Shown: piece after piece, positions 30,752 to 39,004 of the stretch
Layout: each line of letters opens with the position of its first letter
How positions within the stretch are numbered: position 1 is the stretch's first letter
Origin: Spirochaetales bacterium
Lineage (GTDB): Bacteria > Spirochaetota > Spirochaetia > DSM-27196 > Alkalispirochaetaceae
Length of the DNA: 44,091 nt
Direction of reading: 5' to 3'
NCBI GenBank assembly: GCA_028282545.1
Contig: JANQHT010000003.1
Location: forward strand, 1 to 44,091
Made by a program: the position numbers and the translations under genes
Notes under the pieces: generated by a model
Database searches by the model: none
The model's input: only the letters and a program-made list of their open reading frames with translations
Told to the model about the DNA's origin: nothing

Positions 30752-32974
30752 CTAAGGCGCGTTCTGTTTGGGCGTGGTATCGATGTCCCCGACGATCGCC
30801 TCTACCAGCGCGACTGAGTCGCCGGCGCACAGCGCCGCATCGCGACGTTCCGGATCGCGCATCTGCCTTGCGATGGCGGCAAGGAGCTGAAGGTGGGGGC
30901 CTCGGTCGTCCGGAGATGACGCGATAAGAAAGATGATGCGCGCGGGCTTGCCGTCCAACGCCTGGAAATCGATGCCGCCGGGCGCAATCCCGATCGCCAC
31001 CGCCATTCCATTCACACCGGCGGTGCGCGCGTGGGGGATAGCCAACCCGTGTTCCATGCCGGTGCTCACGGTCGCTTCGCGTTCCATAACATCGCGGAAG
31101 ACTTGCTCGTTATCGGTGATGCGCCCGGCCCGTGCAAGGCCGGCGACAAGCTCGCGAATCGCCCCTTCCTTGTCGGTCGCTTCGAGCGCTACGAAGGCGG
31201 CTGCAGGGACGATGTAGTCCCTCAGGTTCACGGCGGTTGTACCGCCCCCGGCTACATCGCGCCGTAGCGCTTCGGGAACGGTCACCTCGGTGATCCGCGC
31301 GACGCGGTCCCGAACGTGAACGATCACTTCGTAGAGCATCGTCTTGGCAAGCCCCGTATCGCTGGGATCGCTTACGATCTGCAGGCTCGTCGGATCGCGA
31401 TTGATGGTGAGGTAGATGTCGTCCCGGCGCAGGCGGTATACGGTGCCGGCCAGTTCGAGCCGGTGCACGAAAAAGCCGTCGTCTTCGGCAACGCGCAGGA
31501 TTCCGTCGGTGATCAGATCGGACAACTCTTCATTCGGCAGGTCCATGCGTGTGACTTCGGTATCTCGTTCCCCCCACCGCCCGCGTGTGCCGGAACCGGA
31601 GTGGCGGAGCGCCAACGAGAGCGCCGGCGCACCCAACGCAACCGACACGACGATCATCACGACCATGACCTGGAATATCTCCGCGGAGAAGTCTCCCAGA
31701 GCCAGCCCGACCGACGCGATGATGAGTGCGACCTCGCCGCGACACACCGTTCCCAACCCGACCCGCAGCGCTCCCAGTCGATTGAACCCCGAAGCGAGCG
31801 CCGGAACGCCGGACCCGACGATCTTTGCCGCGGCTGAGAGCAACGCAAAGCCGATTCCGGGCAGGAGGATGCGCGGTTCAAAGAGGACGCGCCAGTCGAC
31901 GAGCATTCCCATGACGACGTAGAGAATCGGCACGAAAAATTCTGAGATGGGTTGCGTCTTCTCGGCGAGGACGTCGCCCATATCGGTGCGCGAGAAGGCG
32001 ATTCCGATGATGTACGCACCGATGATCGAGGCTACGCCGAACGCTTCGAAGAGCGCCGAGACAAAGAGTGTGGTACCCACGACAACTACCGCGAACAGAT
32101 TGGGCGAGAGTCGTTCGCGAAACAGGCGCGCAAGTCGCGGTGCGCCTAAGTAGGCCGCCGCCCCGCCTCCGACCAGAATCGCCAACGCCAAGAGCGTCAC
32201 CGGAAGCACCGTCGCAACGAACGACGCGTCTGCGTCACGCCCCAGCTCTATTCCCCCGACCGCAAGCGCGATCGCCAGAAAGACGATCGCAAAGCCGTCC
32301 TGCATAAGAGAAGCGCTCACGACGGCGACCCCTTCGGGGGTTGCCATCTTGTGCTGTTCGTGCAGAATGCGCGCCTGTACCCCCAGCGAGGTCGATACCG
32401 AAAGCGCGGCGAAGAAGATCACCCTGCGGTCGATGACCGGTAGCCCGAAGAAGAGGATCGGCACCGCGGCGCCGACCACCAGACTGAGCACGCTGCTGCC
32501 GATCGCGACGGGGAGTCCTCGGCGGCCCGCCTGGGCGAAGATCCCGCTATCGGACTCGAGCCCCACCGCCAATACGTGCACTACCGCTCCCACCGCGGCG
32601 AACCCGTACAGTTGCAACGATATCGGGAACGTTCCCTCGGCAAGTGGTACCAGACCGTCGGGAAACGCCGGAATACCTACGCTCCCCAGCGCGTACGGCC
32701 CCAGGGCCAAGCCGGCGGACACTTCACCCAACAGCTCCGGCAACCGTAAGCGCCTGGCGATCGCACCGCCCCCCTTGGCGGCCAGTACCACCACGCCAAG
32801 CTGCAGGAGCAGGCGCGTTATCTCATGGGTTGTCGTGAAGTCCTGAAAATCGTCAACCGCCCAGACGAACGTGGGAATGAGCCACAAGCCGATCAGAAGG
32901 AACCATCGCGTCGCACCGCAGTAGAAACCGCCACGCTCTTGCACAACCAGTACGCTACCCGGTTCCCGATGCAT
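30752..32974 (-). CDS. CPA2 cation:proton antiporter with C-terminal PTS EIIA domain
   Basis: The N-terminal two thirds is a KefB/NapA-like antiporter of about 12 helices: LPELLGEVSAGLALGP, a conserved Asp region in SASLMQDGFAIVFLA, IIGAYIIGIAFSRTDMG and GTVCRGEVALIIASVGLALG. A linker region (SDLITDGILRVAEDD, YEVIVHVRDRVARITE) follows. The C-terminus is an EIIA-Fru/Ntr domain with the phosphorylatable His about 648 in MEHGLAIPHART. Phosphorylation by the PTS would couple ion transport to carbon or nitrogen status (inference). The start is uncertain: ATG 32974 is used here, GTG 32944 would place a signal-like helix at the N-terminus, and GTG 33046 crowds the divergent PEP carboxylase gene. Confidence 0.87.
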   Translation of the reverse strand: MHREPGSVLVVQERGGFYCGATRWFLLIGLWLIPTFVWAVDDFQDFTTTHEITRLLLQLGVVVLAAKGGGAIARRLRLPELLGEVSAGLALGPYALGSVGIPAFPDGLVPLAEGTFPISLQLYGFAAVGAVVHVLAVGLESDSGIFAQAGRRGLPVAIGSSVLSLVVGAAVPILFFGLPVIDRRVIFFAALSVSTSLGVQARILHEQHKMATPEGVAVVSASLMQDGFAIVFLAIALAVGGIELGRDADASFVATVLPVTLLALAILVGGGAAAYLGAPRLARLFRERLSPNLFAVVVVGTTLFVSALFEAFGVASIIGAYIIGIAFSRTDMGDVLAEKTQPISEFFVPILYVVMGMLVDWRVLFEPRILLPGIGFALLSAAAKIVGSGVPALASGFNRLGALRVGLGTVCRGEVALIIASVGLALGDFSAEIFQVMVVMIVVSVALGAPALSLALRHSGSGTRGRWGERDTEVTRMDLPNEELSDLITDGILRVAEDDGFFVHRLELAGTVYRLRRDDIYLTINRDPTSLQIVSDPSDTGLAKTMLYEVIVHVRDRVARITEVTVPEALRRDVAGGGTTAVNLRDYIVPAAAFVALEATDKEGAIRELVAGLARAGRITDNEQVFRDVMEREATVSTGMEHGLAIPHARTAGVNGMAVAIGIAPGGIDFQALDGKPARIIFLIASSPDDRGPHLQLLAAIARQMRDPERRDAALCAGDSVALVEAIVGDIDTTPKQNAP

Positions 32975-33061
32975 CGACAAGGCAGCCGCGACCATTGGTA
33001 TGAATATGCTCTTCACGTGCGCGGGAGTTTCCACTACTCTCCTCACTCAAAGGAGGAGCTT

Positions 33062-34519
33062 CTGCGGATTCCAAGAGTGATGAGTACCCAGCACCCGGAC
33101 AACGTTCGGATGCCGTTCTTTGTATCGAGTGATGTTATCGGCGGCGAAGACGAGATCACCGAGGCGTTCTATGTGTACAGCCATCTCGGCTGCGACGAGC
33201 AGATGTGGGACGCCGAGGGGAAGGAGGTCGACAGCTTTGTCGTCAAAAAACTTCTGTCCAAGTACGGGGAGTTTTTTGCGTCTCAGGTTCTCGGAGAAGA
33301 CCTTCGCTTGACCTTGCGCGTTCCCAATCCGACGGTGGAACAGGCGGAGGCCAAGGTTCTCCTCGAGACGCTTGAGGGGATTCCGCGCAGCTTTGACGCC
33401 GCCAGCCTTTACTACGGCCGCGACGTGGCTCCGATATTCGAAGTGATCCTTCCCATGACCACCAGCGCCCGCTGTATCGAGCGGGTGTACCGATACTACC
33501 GCGATTTCATCGTCAAGCGGCAAGAGCTCCGTTTCAGCGAGGACGACATCACCGTTGCCGAATGGATCGGCCGTTTTGCGCCGGAGGAGGTGCAGGTTAT
33601 CCCCCTTGTTGAGGATCTTGAGAACCAGCTCGCGGCCGCAGATATCGTCAGAGCGTATCTCGGCGAGCGAAACCCTCCATACCAACGCGTCTTTCTTGCA
33701 CGCTCCGACCCCGCGATGAACTACGGTCAGATCGGGGCCGTCGTGTCCAACAAGATCGCACTTCAGCGCTTGGCCCGCCTTGAGGAGGAGCGTGGTATTC
33801 CCATTTATCCCATCATCGGTGCGGGGAGCGCGCCGTTCCGCGGCAACCTGGCTCCCGCCAACGTCGATCGTCTTATCGCGGAGTATCCCAGCGCGCAGAC
33901 GTTCACGGTCCAGTCCGCGTTTAAGTACGACTACGATGTACCGGCCGTTCAAGCCGCGATCGCACAGATGAAGAAACACGTGCGATCGGTGCCGACGGCG
34001 GTGGATGAGAAGGCGCTGCTCGCGATCCTCAAGCTCTACCAAAGGGAATACCGGTCACAAGTGGCGGAATTGGCGCCCCTGATCAACCGCACGGCGGCCT
34101 ATATGCCGCGTCGCCGTCTGAGAAAGCTGCATATCGGTCTCTTCGGGTACGCCCGCTCAATGGGTGGGGTGACGCTGCCGCGGGCGATCACCTTTACGGG
34201 GAGCCTCTACTCTATCGGGCTGCCGCCGGAGCTTCTCGGTTTAACCGTTCTCGGCCGGAGCGAGTACGCGACGATCAAGGAGGCGTACCTCCACGCCGAC
34301 AGCGACTTCGCGGACGCCCTTGCCTTTCTCAATCCCGACGCGTCTCCCCTGGCGCGACGCATCGCGGACCATGCGGAGAAGCTCGGTCTCCAGTGGCGGA
34401 CGCACAAGCACCACCTCGAGCACACCAAGCGTATCGTGAAGGCTATGGACGGATCCGACGGAGGAAGAATCGCGGAGGAGGTACTCATGGCCGCCGCGCA
34501 TCGACACTTTCTCGGCTGA
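33062..34519 (+). CDS. ppcA: Archaeal-type phosphoenolpyruvate carboxylase
   Basis: The enzyme carboxylates PEP to oxaloacetate, refilling the TCA cycle. At about 485 aa it is the short archaeal/anaerobe form (PEPcase type 2), about half the bacterial enzyme. The family's N-terminal signature RIPRVMSTQHPDNV is followed by SHLGCDEQMWDAEGKEVDSFVVKKLL (given by its ends), RSDPAMNYGQ, GAGSAPFRGNL and QSAFKYDY. A strong AGGAGGAG at 33051-33058 sits 5 nt from an in-frame CTG (33062), and homologues begin just there (MKVPRCMSTQH), so CTG seems to be the start. GTG 33077 or ATG 33080 are alternatives with poor spacing. The gene is divergent from the antiporter. Confidence 0.92.
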   Translation: MRIPRVMSTQHPDNVRMPFFVSSDVIGGEDEITEAFYVYSHLGCDEQMWDAEGKEVDSFVVKKLLSKYGEFFASQVLGEDLRLTLRVPNPTVEQAEAKVLLETLEGIPRSFDAASLYYGRDVAPIFEVILPMTTSARCIERVYRYYRDFIVKRQELRFSEDDITVAEWIGRFAPEEVQVIPLVEDLENQLAAADIVRAYLGERNPPYQRVFLARSDPAMNYGQIGAVVSNKIALQRLARLEEERGIPIYPIIGAGSAPFRGNLAPANVDRLIAEYPSAQTFTVQSAFKYDYDVPAVQAAIAQMKKHVRSVPTAVDEKALLAILKLYQREYRSQVAELAPLINRTAAYMPRRRLRKLHIGLFGYARSMGGVTLPRAITFTGSLYSIGLPPELLGLTVLGRSEYATIKEAYLHADSDFADALAFLNPDASPLARRIADHAEKLGLQWRTHKHHLEHTKRIVKAMDGSDGGRIAEEVLMAAAHRHFLG

Positions 34520-34722
34520 CACTCCGTGGCGTCACCAGGCGTGCCGAACTCCGCAGGCGCGGTCCACACAAGGGCGTTGGAACCGGCGACTATGAACGCG
34601 GCGGGCTCGGTCCGGCCCCAAAAGTCCGGTCGGGTGGCGTTCGGGGAATGGGGAGGTAGTCCACCGCACTATTGAGCGACTCCTCCGTCTGATTTACACT
34701 ATCAGTCGATTTGAAAGCGAAA

Positions 34723-36159
34723 ATGTCAAAAAAACGAGGCGTTGCGCGGTGGATGGTAATCGTAACCGCTATCCTATGTTTGCCGGTGTCGGCCTGTCGG
34801 GTGGATGGACCGCGCGATGCGATAGCGGAAGCTCTCGCGACTACCGATCCCCAGGCGAGGCACATACAGCTGTTGCACCTCGAACAACGGTATCCAAAGG
34901 GTGTCGAGATCGATCTACGAGTCGCGCAGTCGCTTCTCGCTCAAGGAAGGAGTCACGAAGCCGCGGTGTACGTTGAAAGCGCCCGTGCTTCGCTATCCCG
35001 ACGCGTGGACTCCCACGTCGTTGCGGAGACCTATCTTCTCTCGGCTCTAGTGGCGCTGCAAGCGAACGATCACGAGTCGGCGAGAGCGCACGCCACGGCC
35101 GGTCTGGAGGCGATCCGCTACGGCGAGCGCCCGGACGTGGAGACCGCCCTCGTCGTACCGCTCTTGAACGTGCGTGGGCGATCTCTCGTGGCAACGGAAG
35201 CGTACTCCGATGCGGTAGAGGACTTCACCGTCGCATCGACGCTATCACCGTCTCCGTTACCGGCAGAGGTCCTTCTCCAGTACGCCGTATCCCTGGCGGC
35301 AACGGAGCGCGTCCCGGACGCGCTGGCGGAGATCGAGCGCCGAAACCGGATCTACGGGTACGACTACTCGGGGCTCCTGACGGAGGTGTCGCTCTACGAA
35401 GCGGAAAAGCAGCCGGATATGGCGATGCTCTCATTGGCCGCGTACTTTGAAGAGCTCCGCCACGAGCAGGATCTCTCGGAAGAGGAGGTGATCGGCCGCT
35501 TCGAAGGGGTCGTGCGCGATAGCGGTACGGATACTCCGGCGGTTATCAAAATGGTCGAGGAGTTCTTCCGACACAACTGGGACGTCGTAGCGGCGGTTCG
35601 CCTTCCCGAAGGGGTCTCGGACCACCCGGCGTATCGCTACATGCGCGCGGTCGCCGGGACGCGGGCTGAAGCGCGGGCGGAAGTGCGACCGGAGTTGCTG
35701 GAAGAACTCGTCGCCCTTGAAGAGTGGTTCCGCGGTTCCCAGGGATACTACTATTTCTTGTGGAGCGCGTTCAAAAACGGTAGCGGTCGCTACTCCCTGG
35801 AGGCTATGACACCGACGCTGGAACGGGCGATCCTCCTCGCACCGGAGAGTGAGCGCGCGGATGAAACGCGGCGAGAGCTCGTGCGTCTCATGGGACTTCC
35901 TCCGGAAGCTGCATCGCATATCCTCTTGCGGGAGGAGATCGACATCCTATTCTCCCGGGCGCTCTCCTCGGCCGACGCATCCCCGTTGGCCCGGGTGTTC
36001 GATGTGCTCGCGCTGCCGGACAACCGGTACACCACCTACGCCGTGGTCGCGCTGGGATCGATCAATCACGTCCCTTGGGTGAGGGAGGCCTTGGAAGCTC
36101 GACTTGCAGTCAGCGACGGCCGCCTCGCGGAGCGTCTCCGGAGCGTCCTATCGACATGA
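34723..36159 (+). CDS. Helical-repeat (TPR-like) lipoprotein
   Basis: The 478-aa protein has a lipobox LPVSAC (Cys25) and is otherwise all-helical: repeated pairs such as HIQLLHLEQRYPKGVEIDLR, AQSLLAQGRSHEAAVYVE and LLSALVALQANDHESARAHA resemble TPR/SEL units from about residue 40 to 260, followed by a less regular helical half. This suggests a periplasmic scaffold anchored to a membrane, such as a BamD-like or peptidoglycan-enzyme helper; no specific family is recognised. The ATG at 34723 is used; an in-frame TTG at 34711 is possible. Its last 50 bp overlap the convergent RND gene. It stands alone in its orientation. Confidence 0.72.
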   Translation: MSKKRGVARWMVIVTAILCLPVSACRVDGPRDAIAEALATTDPQARHIQLLHLEQRYPKGVEIDLRVAQSLLAQGRSHEAAVYVESARASLSRRVDSHVVAETYLLSALVALQANDHESARAHATAGLEAIRYGERPDVETALVVPLLNVRGRSLVATEAYSDAVEDFTVASTLSPSPLPAEVLLQYAVSLAATERVPDALAEIERRNRIYGYDYSGLLTEVSLYEAEKQPDMAMLSLAAYFEELRHEQDLSEEEVIGRFEGVVRDSGTDTPAVIKMVEEFFRHNWDVVAAVRLPEGVSDHPAYRYMRAVAGTRAEARAEVRPELLEELVALEEWFRGSQGYYYFLWSAFKNGSGRYSLEAMTPTLERAILLAPESERADETRRELVRLMGLPPEAASHILLREEIDILFSRALSSADASPLARVFDVLALPDNRYTTYAVVALGSINHVPWVREALEARLAVSDGRLAERLRSVLST

Positions 36160-39004
36160 CCAGAGGGATAGCGATATGGGTAACGATCACCGCCCCAACC
36201 GACCCGAGTGAAAGGGAGAGGGTCAACTGGGTCAGCGGGCTCCCGGCGGTGGAAGATTGGATGAGAACGGGAACGATGCCGGCGATCGTCGTGGCCGTGG
36301 CCGCTCCCATGGCGCGTCGTTTTTCTTGAAGTGCCGCCCACACCGTCCGCCCTTCGGTGGTGTGGTTGAGAACGAGTACCGCGTGGTTCACAGCGACGCC
36401 CGCGGTAATCGCCAGCCCGACGAGCAGAGCCTCGGATACCTCGCCGGCGCGGAGGGCGAACACGCCCAACGGTAAGACCATGGCCAACGGTACCACAAGC
36501 AGGGCGGCGAGCGCTTTTCGCATCGCCTGGAAGTATGCAAGCAGTACAAGGAGCACCAATACGGCTCCAATCGCAAGCCCTTTCACGAGTTCCCGACCGG
36601 CTTCAATCTGTGAGTAGTACGCCGGATCGACGAGAGCGGTGTATCCCGACGGCAGAGGATAGCGGGCCAACCGCTCCTCCACCGTCGCCAAGGCATTCCG
36701 TTCCTCTTCAGAGGGGACGACGATACTGAATGCCGCTGCAGGCCGTAAGTCGCGGCGGGAAACGGAAGTTGGGCGCTCCCTGGGAAGGACCTCACCGATC
36801 GCGGCGACGCGCCTTGTCCGCTCTCCAAGGAGAACCGGATGGTCCAGAAGGTCGCCCAGCGACGGATGGTCGCCGCCGCCGCGCACGACGCGTAGGTCAC
36901 GCTCCGGCCCACCGATTTGGAGCTTGAAGACGACCGGTTCACTCAAGTATGAGAAGACATCGGACGTTACCGCCGCGGGGCCCGAGGCGTGATCGGCAAG
37001 TATCGCGGAGTGGAGCCGGAGAGTCTGACTGGGAATCGGCTCTTTGAAATGGAAGACGAAACGCGCTCGAGGGATGAGGAGGCCGGACAAGTCGTCCGCC
37101 ACCTCGTGGGCGAGCATCCGCACGTCGGTGTGCGAGTTTCCCCCGATAAGAATGGGAATCCAACGATCGGTCGCGCTCCCTCCCGCGATGAGCACGGTGG
37201 CGGTGGGGTCGCCACGCTGTGCCGCGTCTACAAGGGTCTGAATCGGACCGGCGTCTCGCGCCTCCGCCGGAAAGACGCGGAACTCCGCGCGCTCTCCCTC
37301 GTACCGCGACACGACGGTCCGTACCGCCGGTGATCCAATCAGAGCCCGTTCGAAGTCCCGCGACCGCTTTAGGAGTTCGTCAAAATCGGTACCCGCGGGA
37401 ACGTCGTAGAAAACGTCTACACGGGAGTCACCTTCGACCGACGGTTTGGAAACGGGCAGCCGGTTGAGTGCCGCCGCCGCAACGCCGCCGGCCCCCAACA
37501 GGGCGGCGCTCCCAACCGCGAGAGAGAGCGTCACCAGTACGGCGCGGTTCGTGCGGGGAATTTCGGAGGGCTCTGTTCCAGCGTCGCCCGGGACGCGTTG
37601 TGCCCGCCGGGAACCTACGGTACCGGGGATCAACGCGGGGACCGCAAGCCACGTAAACGCGAACGTCGCGACGACGGTCGCTGAAAAGGAGAGCGCGATC
37701 GTTCGATATCGCACGAGTAGATCGGCCCCGGCGAAGATCAGCGGGGCGAAGATCACGAGTGTGGTGGAGGTGGAAACGACCAGGACCCCCGCCGTTGCCT
37801 TCCACGCGCGCGTAACATCCCCGTTGTTCCGATCGAGCGCGTCCACGTACACGATCCCCGTATCGATCGCGATGCCTACTCCCAGCACGATACCGCCGAG
37901 AGCCATGATGTCGAGCGTTGCCCCCAGCGCGGAGATCGCGGCGACGGAGATAAGCGCGGAAAAGGGGATCGATATCGCCAGTGCCGGAGCCGCCGCCCGG
38001 TCGACAAGGAAGGCGGTCACCAGCGCGACGAGCACCATGCCGACTATCAGGGCGAGTCCAATCTGGCGAAGGGCCGCCTCCACAAGCGTCCCGTAGTCGT
38101 ACAGCACCCGCGCCCGCGGAAGCGTCCTCGTGACGGCCCGAAGCGCACGACTCAGCGAGACGGGGTTGGCATCGCCGGCGGAACGGACGAACACGGAGAC
38201 TCCACGCTCCCCATCGATTCGCGATATCGAATCGTGCGTTCGTTGTGTTTCGCGAATCCCGGCGAGCGATCCGATCGTCAACCCATCTATGGGTGTGGGC
38301 GTCGTTTCGATCGCCTGGAGCGAGTCGACTCTCCCGTCATAGACGAGGGAGGTTCCGCTCCGCGTCCGAATCACACGGGGGTGCCCCCTATCGATGAGCG
38401 CCTGCATCAAAACGCCCCGCTTCAGGGCGGAGGAGCGATGTACGAACTCACGCGGCGTAACGAGTACTTCCGGACGGGGCGCGCCGATGACATCGACCTG
38501 CCCGGTGCCGTCTACCCCTTCGAAGATCGACCGGAGTTCACGCTCCGTCCACCCATCCTCCGCCGAGAGGCCGACGATAAAAACGGGGGCGCTCTCCGGA
38601 TCGCTCTTGACGAGAACGGGGCGGTGCGCCGCGGACGGAAATCCCCGGGCGACGCGCTGCACGGAAGCACTCACATCCATCATCACCGAGTCGAGGTTTG
38701 CCTGTTGTGAGATCGTTAGCACCGTGCGAGATTGCCCCGCCTGGATGTGCGACGAGACGACGTCCACGCCCGGATCGGCGGCGATCGCGTTTTCAACCGG
38801 AACGGTCACGTTTTCTTCGATCTCCTCCGGAAAGGCGTTGTCATACCGAACCACGATCGCGATGTGTTTCTGCGACGCTTCCGGAAGGTACCCCAGGGGC
38901 ACGCGGACGGCGAATATGGTCGCGACGAGCGATATCGCAAAGAGAACGGTAATCGTCCGTGTGCGGTGATCACGAGCGGATCGGTGGAGAGAACTCCCCG
39001 TCAC
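36110..39004 (-). CDS. RND efflux permease, AcrB/CusA-like (second of a pair)
   Basis: The 964-aa permease has the AcrB layout: helix 1 (TITVLFAISLVATIFAV), porter domain with FPEEIEENVTVPVENAIA, five helices, repeat of the pattern, and final helices with LLVGLAITAGVAVNHAVLVLNH. The proton-relay Asp pair of helix 4 (normally DD) is IDTGIV, and the helix-10 Lys is Asn (VAVNHAV), so the canonical D-D-K triad is reduced to one Asp. It begins at a GTG whose last bases overlap the stop of the upstream RND gene (GTGA). It probably forms a heteromeric pump with that partner. The adaptor and outer-membrane genes are not in the window. Its 3' end overlaps the convergent lipoprotein gene. Confidence 0.9.
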   Translation of the reverse strand: MTGSSLHRSARDHRTRTITVLFAISLVATIFAVRVPLGYLPEASQKHIAIVVRYDNAFPEEIEENVTVPVENAIAADPGVDVVSSHIQAGQSRTVLTISQQANLDSVMMDVSASVQRVARGFPSAAHRPVLVKSDPESAPVFIVGLSAEDGWTERELRSIFEGVDGTGQVDVIGAPRPEVLVTPREFVHRSSALKRGVLMQALIDRGHPRVIRTRSGTSLVYDGRVDSLQAIETTPTPIDGLTIGSLAGIRETQRTHDSISRIDGERGVSVFVRSAGDANPVSLSRALRAVTRTLPRARVLYDYGTLVEAALRQIGLALIVGMVLVALVTAFLVDRAAAPALAISIPFSALISVAAISALGATLDIMALGGIVLGVGIAIDTGIVYVDALDRNNGDVTRAWKATAGVLVVSTSTTLVIFAPLIFAGADLLVRYRTIALSFSATVVATFAFTWLAVPALIPGTVGSRRAQRVPGDAGTEPSEIPRTNRAVLVTLSLAVGSAALLGAGGVAAAALNRLPVSKPSVEGDSRVDVFYDVPAGTDFDELLKRSRDFERALIGSPAVRTVVSRYEGERAEFRVFPAEARDAGPIQTLVDAAQRGDPTATVLIAGGSATDRWIPILIGGNSHTDVRMLAHEVADDLSGLLIPRARFVFHFKEPIPSQTLRLHSAILADHASGPAAVTSDVFSYLSEPVVFKLQIGGPERDLRVVRGGGDHPSLGDLLDHPVLLGERTRRVAAIGEVLPRERPTSVSRRDLRPAAAFSIVVPSEEERNALATVEERLARYPLPSGYTALVDPAYYSQIEAGRELVKGLAIGAVLVLLVLLAYFQAMRKALAALLVVPLAMVLPLGVFALRAGEVSEALLVGLAITAGVAVNHAVLVLNHTTEGRTVWAALQEKRRAMGAATATTIAGIVPVLIQSSTAGSPLTQLTLSLSLGSVGAVIVTHIAIPLVMSIGRSGDAPRGGRR

